From the NCBI GenBank assembly GCA_028622995.1, contig JAJQJQ010000014.1, forward strand, positions 4,216,001 to 4,280,000: 64,000 bases of DNA. Reading direction: 5' to 3'. The stretch's first letter is position 1, and the number at the start of each line of letters is the position of its first letter. The translations under genes and the position numbers were made by a program. This document shows positions 13,013-26,748 of this stretch, piece by piece. This stretch comes from Panagrolaimus kolymaensis. Its lineage: Eukaryota > Nematoda > Chromadorea > Rhabditida > Panagrolaimidae. Below the pieces are notes generated by a model. The model saw only the letters and a list, made by a program, of their open reading frames with translations. It did not search any database and was not told where the DNA came from.

Positions 13013-16000
13013 AGTATAAAAATAATTACCAAATTTGTATGGAATTCTTTTTCATATTTATTTTTGTAATCACTTTTTTTTCTCATTATTATGGTTTCTG
13101 TTATCAAACATGATGGGAAAATGTGAAAACTGAAGTGGTTACGGTACCGTCAGTTTTGAATCGGATATTTTTATTATTTTTTTTTTCTTGATAGTGCTGA
13201 AGCTTAAAAAAATTCTTTTACTTTTGTAAAATACTCCATAAAAATGTTTGCTAATCTTTGGTTAAAAAACACCCTTTTTTGCTTTCCATGAATCCGAATA
13301 ATTTATAAAGTTTTTTTTAATGAAGATTACCGGAAGTGTTTATAATATTTATTTATTTCTTTCCTTGTTTTATAATCTTCCCTCATTCATGTTAGCTTTA
13401 TAAATGTAAAAGTCAAACTCTCATTATAAGATAAAAAAATTTAATAAGTATTGTCAAAATAAATGGATTTAAAGCTAGCTGCTATAAGTGGTTTATAAAA
13501 TTTTATTTAAAAAAATTAGAAGCTTTTAAATTTTCAAAGATGAGATCTTTGATTTCGGTATTTCAGAACCATTTTTTTTAAATTTCTATTTTAAAGCACA
13601 TTTAGAAAATTCTTTGCAATGGAGTTTACTGTATCACCACTTTATGGTCAGTAACTTTTTTCAAGTCTTCACATTTAAAATTAATCGTTCTTTGTTATTT
13701 TTTTAGTTCCTTTGTTTGTTGATGTTTCGAAATAATTTTTTTAATGTTTCAAATTGTTGAATCATAATTGTTTAATGAGTCCATTACTACTACTACCAAT
13801 CATCACATTTTTTTGAAACAATTTTCTTTTTTCTTTTCTCAAATTAACTTTAATTCATTCATACTTTTTTTTCTCGGTCTTGTGCTATTCCATGCATTCA
13901 TTTGTCCTTTTTTTCCTGTCTCTATAATTTTTTTAAATAAATTTTCTCGTCGTTCATTAAAAAAAACACGTTTCTTCTTGATTTTTTTTTGAAGCATCAA
14001 CAATCGCTTGCTTTTATTCATTATTTTTCTCGTCTGCTTATTGCTTTTTTTCTTTCTCCTAATCGAAAAAAAACTGACCATGAAACTATGAGCACCTTTT
14101 TTAAATTTTATTCCCTCTTTCTTTTTTCTCGCCAGTTCTCGTAATCAAAAAATGAAATTATCCGTCTGCTACTTTATTCCTATTGTTGCTATTTTATTTT
14201 GGTTATTTTTTCCATGATCTCCTTCAAAATCTCAAAATCCTTTTTTGTCTCTGAAAATTTATCTCGTTTTTAAAAAAAATTTTATTTGGAACCCTTAAAA
14301 AGCATTGCATTGCTGATGCATGCGCAACAACGTGATTACATAATTGTAACAAGTTTTTTTAAATCCTTTTTTCCTTGTCCCATCCCATATGTCCATTAGC
14401 AGGAATTAAAATGCATAATAATGAACAAAAAAAGGATGTTAAAAAAAACTTGAAATAAAATGGATGAAGGAAGATTGGCGATTATCCTATTTTGTTTCTC
14501 TCTCTCTCTATCTTTCATGTTTTATGTTTTTGTTTGTTTGGCTTTACACGTTTCTGTTTATGGAGTTGCGTAAAATTTATGTAATTCCTTGTTCGGTATA
14601 TTTTTTTAGTCATTTGTGTTTTAGATGGGTTCGATAACCAAAAAATATTAATTCTATTCTCAAAAGTTTATTTAATGACTACCACGAAAATCACAATTTG
14701 GCTTCGGAAGCTCTCTTTTTTTAAAGTTTTTTTTCCTATGTCCCTTGATTTTGTTAAATCTTGGAAATGCCATTACTCGTTTAATATTTTAAATAACTTC
14801 TCTTTATTGAACATTAAATATCTCATCAAACATCTTTAAAACTTCATTTCCTGCTTCTTCATTTTTTAATTTTAAATATCTCTTAATTGGGAGCACTTTT
14901 ATTATAGCTTAAAAATGTGCTTTTATTTTTTTTTCAAAGACATTTTCTTTGCTTTTTATGTAAAAGCTTTTGATTATTCATTTATTATTATTTTTTACAA
15001 TTGAAATTAATTTTAAATTCTCCATTCAGGAATTTTTTTTCTTCATATTAACCATAAAATTCGTGAGCCTTTATTTCATAAATTTTTCTATTAAAGACGG
15101 CTGAGGACTTTTCGAATATTTTGTGTTTTGATTATATTTTTCTTAATCATCAGTTTTTTTTATTTCCGTACATTCAATAATTTCTTCAGGTATTTTTATT
15201 TGTCTTTTGGACCTTAGAAAAACGAGTTTCGCTAAAACGTATTTCTTAAAGAAAAAAATAAATATTGATTGTGTTTTTTGTCTTTTTTGTGATTCATTTT
15301 TTCTTTAATATAAAAAAAGTAAAAATGTTTTGTAGTTGAAATTTTGTCTAACACCGAGGCTTATGATGTAATTTTTATTGTTGATCTTAGATCTATCACT
15401 TTGTCATTTTTTCCTAATTGCAACATCGACATTACATACAATTTTCCTGTTCCTCTTTCTTTTTGTCATCTCACGCCATGGAAAAAAAGAAGGGTTTTTT
15501 CCATTTTATTTTTTATATGTACATTGCTTTTCTAGACGCAAAGTTTCCATTTTTTTATATCAGGAACGACAGATTTTTATTAATCTGACTTTAGCAATCA
15601 TCATTACCATTAACACCAGTTTTTATCATCTTCGAATATTTTTAGGATAAAATTCGTTTTCAAAATATTTAGTTGCAAGAAAAAGTTTTTAATTCAACCT
15701 TGAACTTTTCCGTCTTTTTTTTATGCCCATTTTTAAAAACAAATGCTATAAAATAATTAAGCATTTATTACACGGATTTTTTTACAATTTTTATCTTCTC
15801 CGCCTATGGTTTTGATTTTTAACTTTTTTTTGCAATTCAACCATAACTTTTAACCTTCTATCGTTCTTCCTCTTTGATTATTACCCTTTAAAACATCACT
15901 CCAATCTCTTTGCTTTCCCGCCTATATTGCTTCCTTGCTAAATTGCTGATATCACAAAAACTAAAAAAATAAGGAATAAAACGTCAAATAAAAATGGTTC

Positions 16001-19000
16001 CGGTATTTATTTTATTTTTTTGGTTGCCGGACTTTCTTTTTTCCATTTTATATTCTTATCAGAGAAGCAAGCTTTTCTGATACAAGAAAAGGTATGAGGA
16101 CGAAGTGTCTTCTTATTTCTTACTTTTGATCAAACTTTGTTCGTGTATGTACGTACGTACAAAAATGTATTTTTGTGATGGCGGAAAAAAAGGAAGAGAA
16201 TTAATTCTCATTGTTATAATTGACTTTTTGATTTTTTACCCTTTTTTTATGTTGGGTTTCAGTGATCCCATTTTTATTGGATGCTTGCTGGCTGTTTTTT
16301 TTTTTGGTTGATGTTAGCACCCACTTTGATAGGGTTGAGGTTGAGAGTTGAATATTTGTGCTTTTGTGGTGGAATTTATTTTCATTTTTTATTAGTTTGT
16401 TTGTTTAAAAATAATAAACCTCAGATCTTTGCAAATTTGAGAATTCAGATTTCTGAAAATAAAGTTTTCATTTAATTTTGTGGGAAAGTTATCGATAAAA
16501 ATATCATCTCGCTTTTATCGAAGCTCTTCTTTTCGAAATAATTTTAAAATTTATTTTGTGTTTGCATTTTTTTTATAGAGATGTTATAAATATTTACAAT
16601 TTTTATCACTTCTCTTTTCGATGTTGATGCTTGCTTGTTTTCGAAGTTTATTTTGTTTCGAAGAAGTTGTAAAAATTGTTTGACTGTTTTTTTACGTCAA
16701 AGTTAATTCGCGACATCATGCTTTTTTGACCGCCACTCCTTGAATTTTAAACATTGAATTTTGCGTAAAATTAATGAATAAATTATTCAAACACGATTCG
16801 TTACAAAAAGTTGTTTTATTTTTTACGAAAACTTTAAAAAGCAATCGTCTTCACTGGAAAGTTATCTAACATATTTTCTATTTTTCAATTTTTTGTTAAA
16901 AATTAGTTAATGATTTTGATTTGTATTTGGTTTGTGTTAGTATTTATCAAAATTTACAGTTGCACAGAATATAAAACCTAACTTTTATTATATTATTGGT
17001 CTCATTATTGTTTTTGTTTTTGCGTTCACTTTATTTCCTTTTCTAAGCAGCGTCCTTCTCCTTGCTTCAATTTTTGTAGTAAAAAGCTATTATTATCATT
17101 CATTTTCATCATCACCAGCAATGTCCGGTCTCACGTACAACGTCCATGGTACAACATCTTTTTTGTATTGTTTTGTTTTTCCTCATTCTTTCCATTTATT
17201 TTTAAAGCAAATTTTAATGAATCATTGATAAAAATAATATAAAATTTGTGTCGATCCTGTTTTTGCTTTGTTATTTCCTGTTTCTCGCGTTTCTTCTTTC
17301 TTAGTCTTAATTTTTCTTTTCACCACTTTTCGAAAATTTTGAAGCTAATAAATAATTGTGTTCCTTTTCTTAGTTATTTTTGATTTTTTGTTGGAAAATC
17401 AGCTTTGTCGATGATCATCATTATTTCATTCTTTTTTTTTGTCTTTACTTTGCTCTGAAACCCTTTTTTATTTTACCAAAAACTTAAAAATTATTTTTCC
17501 TCATTAGTTTTTTTTGTGTTAATTCCAAAGTTGAGTTATTTAAAAAAAATCTAAATTCCATTCTTTTTTTATCGAAAAACCAAATCTGTATCAATCAAAA
17601 AAATATGTGTCTAATATTTTACTGTTATTTGGTAATTCGAAAGCAACAACAATAGAGAAAAGTTATTTAGAGTTTCATCTTCTTCAAAAAAATGATGATG
17701 TCAGATTTTTTGAGCATTGGTGTTAAAACTTTATTTAAATAATTTTTATAAACTGTGAGGGTGAAGGAAAGGATATTAAAAAAATTCTATCTGTTGGTAA
17801 TAATACTAATAAGCTGGTGCGAAGGTGGAAAGGAAGTGTTAGATCCGCATTTTCTTTTTGTTTGTTTGACGTGATTATATTTTACCATAGCTGTAAGGTT
17901 GAGAGGGTGGAGAAAGAAAAAAATGTTTAAGGTTTGGTGTTTTATCAATTTCAAATAAGCTCCATTAAAAAAAAAATACGGTATGTTTTTTGATTTTTCC
18001 GGGAGATTTTTCTTTCATTGTTAGAATTTAGAATTTTTTTAACTGAGACGCGCTAAAAATATGTATAAAAGAAAAGAAACCCGAGATTCTTAATTCTAAA
18101 AAAATCTTTAAAATTTTCAAAGTTTTTTTTCTGTTTTGCCAAAACTACAAATATTTTTGTGATTCATGGTATTTTTCCTATTTTGCCAATATTTTCAAAA
18201 TTAACTTAATTAATCCAATAAAAAGAAAAATGAATAAACCTTTTTAAATTTAAACATAACAAAAAGAAAAAGTTACTCATAAAGGCCAGGGGAACTCACG
18301 CATTCATTTTTTTGGTGGGAGCTGTTGCCCTCACATGGTTTTTTATTTTTTTAACATTTGTAGTATCGTTTTTCCTTTATATCCAATTAAAAGTTATTTG
18401 TTATTTTCTCCATTAAGAATGAGTAGCTTGCATAGTTGTTATTAAATAATAAATAGTTAAATAAAATATTTACTTTTGATTTTTTAGTAGCTTAAAAAAA
18501 ATCAAATCCAAGATATTTAATTTTTAAATGTTGCAAAAAAAGGTTGGAAAAAAATGTAACGAATCTTTTGTTATTTTCTTTCATGAAACTTTTTGACTAG
18601 CAACCGATTAAAAAAAGTTCTGTTTCCCATACAAAAAAATAGTTCTTTTCTTGTTAACTTTCTCTTTAGTATTATTGTTGCATTTTGGAATGACGACATT
18701 CTCGAAAGTAGCCGATGGGCTGACTGACCAGTCAATCATTGGACATTTGGACTTGACTCATGAAAAAAAAAAGTAGTAGTAGCGCAGCCTCTAAACATAA
18801 ACTAGTCTGTCTCACTCCATTTTTTCTCTCTATCGCTTGCTTCTTGAGACTCTGTTGCTTCCAAAATTAAAAAGAAGAAGCAGGCGATCGCGAGCAAGCT
18901 TAAAAGAGAAAGAAAGAAAAATGTTGCTCTCTCATTGACTCTTTTCTCTCCATCTTTCTCCCATCCGTCCCTTCTTCTCATCGTCAATTAACCTTTTTTT

Positions 19001-20048
19001 TGATAGAAAGAAAAAAAAGGAAACCCTATCTTTCTTTACTTTCTTTTTCCGATCTTTTGGTTCCTTTTTAGTCTCTCATTCTCGCATTATTCCAACGACG
19101 ACGACAAGAAGAAACAGAAGAAGAAAAAAAGAGAAGGAAAGAATGTTGTGACGCAAACAACTAAAAAAATTTTTTTTGTCCAGAAAAGGAAACAAAAAAT
19201 AAAATACATATTTGAAACAAATTGTTTTTTTGAGACAAACAACAACGACGACATTTTTTCTTTTAGAATCGGGAGAAACAGAGGCAGCAACAACCTTGTC
19301 AAACAAGCAAGCAAGCTTAAAAAAATATGTATAATTTTAGATCAAAAAGCAAAACCAGCTATTTCCGATGACTAACATTCTTCTTCTTAAAGGTGGAGTT
19401 TCTTTAGCTAGCTTGCTTGATACATCAATAGCATCAGCAAAAAAATTTATCTTTAAAAAGGAAAAAGAAAATTTATCATTGAAAGATTTTTTAATTTTTT
19501 TACTAGCAAAACTTGAAGGTTAAATTTTTATGTATCTGAAAGTGAAAGTAATAGTAAATGAGTTTTTTTTAATTTTTTTCAATTACTGTCATTTTGTATT
19601 GTTGATTTTCTTTCTATTTTTTTGAGCTAATTTTTGTTATATTTTTTTTCAACTTTTTTTAAAACTCCTTTTGAGTTATTCTTTTCCCGGAACAAGACGA
19701 CAACCTTATTTTTTTGTTTTGTTTTGAATATTTAAACATGCCATATTTTTCTTCTTCTATTGTTCGAAACTTTTCAAAAAAGCCTATTGTTTTTCTTTTT
19801 CTTATTTATTTTGTTAGAAAAAAACATTTTGAATTATTTATTTTCCTCCTTTAAAAAAATACAGATATTTTTATATTTATTTTTTAATAAAAAAGATTGA
19901 TAGTAACTCATTTTATAAAAATGGAATTACTCTCATATTTAAGTGTCGTCTCATCGCGATTTTCTTGCGTTTTTTTATCATCTGTAAAATTATTTTTTTC
20001 CAACTCCTTAAAATAAAATTGATTTCAGACACGAAAAATAAATAAAAT

Positions 20049-22800
20049 ATGGACAAAATAAATACAACAATATTACCGAGACCAATAGGTTCGGGTCCAA
20101 TTAATCCATCTCAACAACCCCACCAACATCCTCAACATCGGCCATTGCAAAGAGTATTACCAAATAAAATAGTAAATCCATATCAACAAATATCTGAATT
20201 AACTGCGGCTCATCCATTATTATTTACAACTCAATCATTTCCTAAATATCCTAATCGCCAACCTGCGTCCATTACAACTTCAGACGCATCGAATCAAGAT
20301 TCATGTTATTCAAGTTGTTCAGAAGAATCTCATCCTTCCCTTTCAAGAGAATCATCGGATTCCGCTGTGATTGAACATAAAAAACTTATTAATAATTATG
20401 AAATTATTATTGAAAAGAAATGGATTGATTTCGCCACAAAATTAGGATTTTCTGAAAATCAATTAAGAATTGTATTAAATAAATTGGGACCTGAGCCACA
20501 ACAAGTTAGTAATTTTAAATTGCTTTTTGGGCAGAGAAAAATTTAAATAATTGCTTGTTTTGCATCTAAAATGTTTGTAAAAGATTTTTGATCTAAATTT
20601 AACAATTATGGATCTAGAAGCGAAGTGAAAGTAATTACTTTTAAACATCGATTTACATTTTTTGATATCTCTCATTTTTATAGTTTTTTTACAATTTATT
20701 GGAATATTATTAATTTTTTTAGAATAATGTATTAGCAGAATTAATATCCCTTGGAAAAGCTTCCCCATCACATTTCGAAAGTCGAAATCGCGCACAATCA
20801 TACGAGCAACAACAACAACAATTTTCTTCAGATAATAATCCACCCAAACTTCGACCCATCGTTATTGATGGTTCTAATATTGCTATGACGTAAGTTTTTT
20901 TAAGTTTTGTATTCTTGCGTTTTTACTTAATTTTTTTTTCTGACACAATAAAAATATATTTCTTTTATTTAATTTTGGCATCAAAAAAATTTTGAAGCTA
21001 AAAATATTTTAAGAAAAATTGAAATTTTGTGAAACAAGATTATGCAAATTTTCATAATTATTATTTTCAGTCACGGCCACAAAGAAGTTTTTTCATGTCT
21101 TGGAATTAGAGAATGTGTAAATTTTTTTGTTTCGAGAGGCCACAACGATATTATAGTATTTATTCCACAATTTCGTCGTGAAACTCCCCGATCTGATTGT
21201 CCCATCACCGATCAACATATTCTTTATGAAATGGAATCCGAAAAAAAATTAATTTGGACTCCAGCTCGACACATTGGTGGTCGACGAATTGTATGCCACG
21301 ATGATAAATATATTTTAAAAACGGCTGAAGAAAAAGAAGCCATTATTGTTTCAAATGATGAATATCGAGATTTAATTAAAGAAAATCCATCTTGGAGAAA
21401 TATGGTGGAACAAAGACTTTTAATGTATTCGTTTGTGGATGGAAAATTTATGCCTCCCGATGATCCTCTTGGTCGAAGAGGTCCAACATTGGATCAATTT
21501 TTAAGTTTTAATTCCACTGCATCCAATTCTCAATTATGTCCATACGCAAAAAAATGTACTTATGGAAATAAATGTAAATATTATCATCCAGAAAGAAAAA
21601 ATGGTGTAAAACAAAGTGCCACAGAAAGATTAATAAATAATACAAATAATGGCAATGGAAAGGCAAAACAGAATTTGCGTGAAAGTGAGTTTTTTAATTT
21701 TTAAATATTTGATCCGCCAATAAATTTTTTTTAAATGTTTTTGAGTAATTAAAAATGGTTTTGGAAATAATAAAAATATATAAATATTTTAGTGGCAAAG
21801 CTAAATTTTTTTAAGTTCGTTTTCAACCATTTTTTTGCCCCAAAACCATAATTTTTTAAATAATTTTTATATTGGGAGAATACTTTTTGTAAATTAGCGA
21901 TATTTATTAAAATCAGTAAAATTTTAAACAAAAATGCATCAAATTTTTTTATTTTTGTCTTTCGATTTTCTAAAAACTTTAATTTATTTTTTTCCAGGAC
22001 CTTCAATGATTTATGAAACCAATGCCACTCGAAATAATCGACCCACGGCTCTTCAATCTCCTGCTCTTTGCAATTCCCTTAACAATAGAAATGTGGTTGG
22101 AAGAACGCAATCATTAAATTTAGTTCAAAATCAAGGCTTTCTTCCTCCTCCAGCACAAATTGCATATCAAAACCAACAACAAATGCAACAACAACAAAAT
22201 ATTTATCATTCCCAACAATCCCAAAATCAAAATAATTCTTTCTCTTTGGGACATCAACCTCAACCCATGGCTTCCAATAATATTAATTGTTCGTCGCTTT
22301 GGAATTCTCACGCAGCTTTGGGAAGAAATTATTCTACGCCATTGAGAAATAATTTTGATCATTCCCAACAACAAATCCAAAATCAACAATACCCACCAAC
22401 ATCGATGATGCATCATCATCAAAATCAACCATTTGACCTGGAAGAAGTTGTGACAAGTCGAAGTTCATCAATGTCAGATTTTATGTTTTCTAATAATCAA
22501 GCAGCAGCTGCCGCTTCATCAGAAAATTATATGTATACTCCATCGAGTAATGTTTGGGGTGAATCCATTTTTCCATCCCTTCAAAATAAGCCCCAGCAAC
22601 AACAAAGCTATCATCAAATTCAAAACCAAAATCAATCATCATCTTGTCAAGAAAATTCTCGAATGAAATTACAATATCATTTATGCCAATTATTTCCAGA
22701 AGCTTCAGTTTTTGCTGTGATGAATAGTCACCCAGATGAAACAGATCCACAAAAATTATGTCAAAAAATTATTGCATTACAAAAAGGTTTTGAATCGTAG
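20049..22800 (+). CDS. rege-1: Regnase-family endoribonuclease (ZC3H12-like)
   Basis: Four exons (20049-20504, 20723-20889, 21071-21684, 21998-22800) join in frame to 679 residues. A UBA-like N-terminal helical domain straddles exons 1-2 (LGFSENQLRIVLNKLG ... LAELISLG). The NYN/PIN nuclease follows with the acidic metal-binding set D201, N204, D285, D286, D304 and D308, with spacing equal to Regnase-1 D141/N144/D225/D226/D244/D248. A CCCH zinc finger (C364, C370, C376, H380) comes next, then a long Gln/Asn-rich linker and a conserved C-terminal helical domain (LCQLFPEASVFAVMNSHP). In C. elegans REGE-1 cleaves target mRNA such as ets-4 and controls fat. The exon begins at 20029 after TTTCAG, and an in-frame TAA lies just before the ATG, so 20049 is the true start and the acceptor serves a leader or 5' UTR intron. 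Confidence 0.96.
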
Positions 22801-23933
22801 AAAAAAAATGCAAATTTTGTGGTTGCCGCGAGCTATTGTTTATTATTTTCTGTCTTTTCTGTCACTATTAAAACTGTTTCTTTGGATTGTAAACAAATTT
22901 TAAAAACAATACTATGTATTGTAAATTGTATAATTTTTTCTATTTTCTTGTTTCGTCTCGAATTTTTTGGATGAGATTATTTTTTCTACTATTTTTATGT
23001 CTAATTAAAATTCTGTAAAGTAATAATTTAAATTTTTGCTATAAAAAAAAATGCAAAAAACCATAGTAATTGTTAATATTATTTTTCTAAAATAAGCCAA
23101 TATTCTTTTACCGTAAAGCCTATTTTTTATGGCTGATTTTTTTTTCATCTTTTTCAAAGCCATTTATTCTATAAAATGATTTTTAATTTATTTTCCTGAA
23201 ACTAAATTTCATGAACCTGATTCTTTTTTTATTATAAATATTTTTCTAGTCTTTACTGCTTTTTTGTGTTTTTTAAATTTTTATATTTGGGTTTCCATTT
23301 TGTGTTTGTTGTGACATTAATTTTAAAATTAAGCATCGGTGATTTTATTCTTTATAGTTTTATTTTTTAATAAACTTTTAAATTGCAAATTTAATTAATA
23401 ACTTTTTTTTATTAAGTTGTGAGTATTCAATATTTGGAAAAAAAATAATTGTGATTTTATTTGTACCCGTGAAATTTATTTTATGATTTTTTGATTAATT
23501 TGCGGTGTATCAGAAAGAGATTTTAATAAATATTATAACCAATTTTATTCAAGACATTAACTGTTTTCCATTCATCGAAGAAGCAAGAAGAAAGCAAAAA
23601 AAAAAATTAATTAAGTTTACGATTTAAAAAAAAAATACTTTGTTTACATAAGAAATATTAAGTTAATAAATAATAATATTTCTCAGTAATTGTTTTTATA
23701 GACATATGTACATTTCACGTACATAAAAGCTTGAATTAAACATTACATCTTTTATTCGCATTTTTTTTCAGCTGCCACATTCGAAAAAGAATTAAAAGAA
23801 TTTCATAAATAAATTACTGTATTTCAATTAACTTTTAGAAATTACAGACGCTAACAATTTTCATTATTTTTTTCTGAATATATTTTTTAAAACTTATTTA
23901 TTTTTTCAATATTATTTTTAAAAAATTATTTTC
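22801..23933. other. Intergenic, rege-1 3' flank
   Basis: AT-rich sequence with several AATAAA-like signals and no supported ORF. The first few hundred bases probably include the rege-1 3' UTR. I see no conserved stem-loop by eye. Confidence 0.4.
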
Positions 23934-25270
23934 ATGTCAATCCGTGGTTCATTAGTTTCAAAGCCATCCGACTTTATTATAGAATTTTACAGTATTTATT
24001 CTACCGTAACTTTAATTCTTTGTTGGTTGCTTGTTCCTCCACTTTTATATATAATTTTTACCCAATCTTCAAAACTCAAAGATTTTAAATGGATGGTTTT
24101 AAACCATTTATTTTGGTGTTTGGCAACTGAAACTTTAATTGGAATTATTAAACCCGTTAAGTTGGCTCCTGCATTTGGTGGATATCAAATTGGTCCATTT
24201 CGATATATTTTTGGAAATCATGCCACTGGAATCACCGGAGGTATATGTTTTGCGATGGCTTCAAGCTGCGGCATTGGGTTATCGGCCACTTTAACTTGCA
24301 GATATTTATTAATTTTTCCATCAAAAATGAAAGATTGGTTCACTGTGAATAAGTTTTTATTTTTAGCTGTGTTTTTGCCATTCGCTTTTTATTTTATGGT
24401 TGCCATCATTGCTGGTATGTTTCCGATTTAAATTTTTTTTAAATGGTTATTAAAAAAGCACTAAATTATAAATTTTAAATACTTGCTTTTTTTATTTTGG
24501 ATGAGAATCCTGATGAGAATTACAAAAAAGCGTTTATCTAATTTTTAATGAAAAATTCTTGAAAAAAAATAATATAAAAATAATTAAATGCAAATTGCTT
24601 TTTTATCCTTTTGAAAAAAATTTCTTGCTTAAAAAATTTATTGTCCATGAACCGATTTTAATTAACATAATTCATATTTTTTTCAGGCACATCAGGTCAA
24701 GACCCAATTGAACAAAATTTTGCTATGGCAAAAGAATATGATCCCATACTAGCTGATTATTTTTATATCGAACCAACCTTTTGTTTCCTCCCTCCCTCTT
24801 ATCATAATGTAGCGAGTTTGTGTACAATAATATTTCTTCTAATTGTTATGACTGGCGGAATTGGAGTTATAATATTTTTTCGATTTCAAGTGTCCAAACA
24901 TAAAACTATTTCTTCAACGGCTTTAAAAAAATCGCTAATTTTAAGTTCGATTATTCAAATAGTTTTAACTTGTATTTTTTTATTTTCACCTATCGTCTGC
25001 TTTTTAATTTTTGCACGTTTCAATGTTTCACATTCATCAAATTTTATGTGTTTTTTAATGTGCATTTTGGCGACTCATAGTTTAATGGAATTTGTTGCGA
25101 CCCTTTATTTTGTTCATCCATATCGAATATTTATAATTAAATTTGTTTATGAAAAAGTTTTACGAAGAAAATTGAAAGTTAGAATTGTAAGAGTTATTTC
25201 ATTTTATACATCTCAAAATAATAATATTTCACAGGTGTTTTCTGCGATTAATAAAAACATTGTTAAATAA
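23934..25270 (+). CDS. Serpentine chemoreceptor GPCR, Srh-like
   Basis: Two exons, 23934-24414 and 24687-25270, join in frame (GTATGT donor, TTTTTTCAG acceptor) to 354 residues. Seven hydrophobic segments are visible: four in exon 1 (YSTVTLILCWLLVPPLLYIIF, a second around residues 45-65, a third around GITGGICFAMASSCGIGLSA, a fourth at FLFLAVFLPFAFYF) and three in exon 2 (FLLIVMTGGIGVIIFF, SSIIQIVLTCIFLFS, the last at MCILATHSLMEFVATLYF). The HPYR motif right after TM7 is typical of nematode class h receptors. These are generally ciliary chemoreceptors in sensory neurons. The family call (Srh or a near relative in the Str superfamily) is inference from this motif and layout. No other intact receptor of this class is adjacent. 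Confidence 0.85.
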
Positions 25271-26057
25271 ATATATAATTATTTTATGTACGTTTGCATT
25301 TTTTAAATATGAAATGAAAGCTTGTTTACTTTACATTATTTGGGTTAAACAAATTACAAGTTTATTAGTTCAAAAATTCGAGAAAGCTTTAACAATAATT
25401 TAAATAAAATTCTAAGTAAATAGTTACTTTATATTGCTTTTTTATTAAATGTAATAAATTTCCAGACAAATGATTGAAATAAACAAATGTAAAAATTTAA
25501 TAAAAAATGTTTAAAGGTTCAAAATAATTTTTATGCAAGTAACAATGGAAATTCACCATTTTTATTTTCTTTATTTAGGTCAACAAGCGAAGTAGCTCTT
25601 TTACTATAATCATATCGCTCCATAATGTCTTTTTGAAGAAGAAATTAATAGCTTGTCAATATTTCAATGAATTTGCATTAGTTGATGGTCAAGCGCTAAA
25701 ATATTTTGAAAATTTAGATAAGCTTTTTCCAGCTGTAGAGCTATTGTATTATTAGAAACTATAGAAACAATTAGCTGCAAAATTGTTTTCTAAAGCTATA
25801 ATAAAAGTTTACCATTTATTTATATTTTTTGTTAATTTTCCTATTCATTTTCTATTTGGAAATCTAAGTATTCAAAAATATCCATATGACCTTTTTGAAT
25901 TGCTTAATGATAAGGAGAAAACAAAAAAAGAAAGGATGTCGGCTTCAAAAATTTTTCTTATTCTATGCATTTCTTTTTTTCCGTTTATGTTGATAAAATT
26001 TTTTCTTAACGTATATGATTATACTCGTTTTAGCAACATTGTGCAAAAAAAAATTTT
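25271..26057. other. Intergenic with a weak hydrophobic ORF
   Basis: An open frame at 25783-26070 (plus) would encode 95 residues with two hydrophobic stretches. A preceding open stretch near 25630-25755 (KKKLIACQYFNEFALVDGQ) ends in a stop. Neither matches a family I recognise, and no donor/acceptor pair links them. They may be decayed coding sequence; codon content is compatible, but the evidence is thin. Confidence 0.25.
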
Positions 26058-26528
26058 GAAACATTTTTGATTTCAAAAAATTAAAAATTTTCATTAAAAT
26101 CATTACTCTTTATTTTCTTTTTTTTAAAACTTTATAAACAATAAAAAAAATTACATAACAATTCTAGAAATTGATGAAACTTTAGTGCTTGGCACAGTTT
26201 TAGACATATTTGCAACTGTGGTTGTTGTTCTTGAAGAACTTTTAAATAAATTTCCAATATGATAAAAATTGAGATATGCCATTTTAAAGGTCGAACTTAA
26301 AATGAAATGCGTCAACATCACCACATAATGATGGATGTGATACATAATATTTGAAATATACATAAACATTAAAAACCATTGAGTATCGGCGCTTATTGCT
26401 GAAGCAAATTTAAGAATAAAACAAATTAATTGAAAAATGGAAGAAAAGATTGCTTGATAAATTAATCGCCTTTCTGTTTTTGCGTGAGATGAATGCACTT
26501 GAAATTTAACTTTTCTCGACCTATACAT
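26058..26528 (-). repeat. Segmental duplicate of 35425-35905
   Basis: About 470 bp are nearly identical to the 3' part of the chemoreceptor gene at 35532-36849 and its 3' flank. The shared 3' flank includes AACATTTTTGATTTCA followed by an A-rich tract. Similarity stops abruptly at 26528, inside exon 2 of the receptor. Confidence 0.85.
26151..26528 (-). pseudogene. Truncated C-terminal copy of the second chemoreceptor
   Basis: The 125-codon open frame reproduces the last two TM segments and the cytoplasmic tail of the receptor at 35532-36849, with only a handful of substitutions over ~118 residues (for example SSTF for SPTF and YHIG for YHLG). The upstream five TM segments are missing: minus-strand sequence above 26528 is unrelated and holds no matching exon. 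The frame is still open, so the duplication is recent or the fragment is under little decay. A functional receptor is not expected. Confidence 0.85.
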
Positions 26529-26748
26529 TTGTATGTATTTATTTTTCTATATATTCGCAGCAAAGCTCTTTTTTGAATAACGTGCTTACACACAAAAATA
26601 AATAATATTACTTCGCTTACTTTCAGTTTCTTTTTAGTTTGTTCAAATTAAAAAGAATGAGAAAAAAATCGTTATTTGTTCTTATCATTTTTGGGAAACA
26701 AAAAAATAAAAAGTTTATTCATTAATTTCAACAACAATAAATTGAAGA

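Larger units (their letters stand above)
8692..20028. other. 11.3 kb AT-rich region without a convincing gene
   Basis: Both strands are dominated by A/T homopolymer runs. Open frames are short, T-rich and lack splice-linked continuations or recognisable domains. Elsewhere in the window gene spacing is about 0.2-1.5 kb, so this gap is exceptional. It contains the second copy of the 45 bp inverted repeat (9102-9146), a small hairpin (CTGCTGC...GCAGCAG near 10410-10431), a promoter-like block (12740-13012), short ATG-containing segments with possible donors (13620-13647, 17120-17151, 19369-19524) and a less AT-rich patch at 18690-19330. It may be the upstream regulatory region or 5' UTR intron(s) of rege-1. 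No tRNA, rRNA or known microRNA was recognised. Confidence 0.6.

Noticed and set aside
13768..16475. Several plus-strand ORFs of 60-90 codons in the 11.3 kb gap
   Set aside because: Phe/Leu/Ile-rich products of T-runs with no splice-linked partners or domains.
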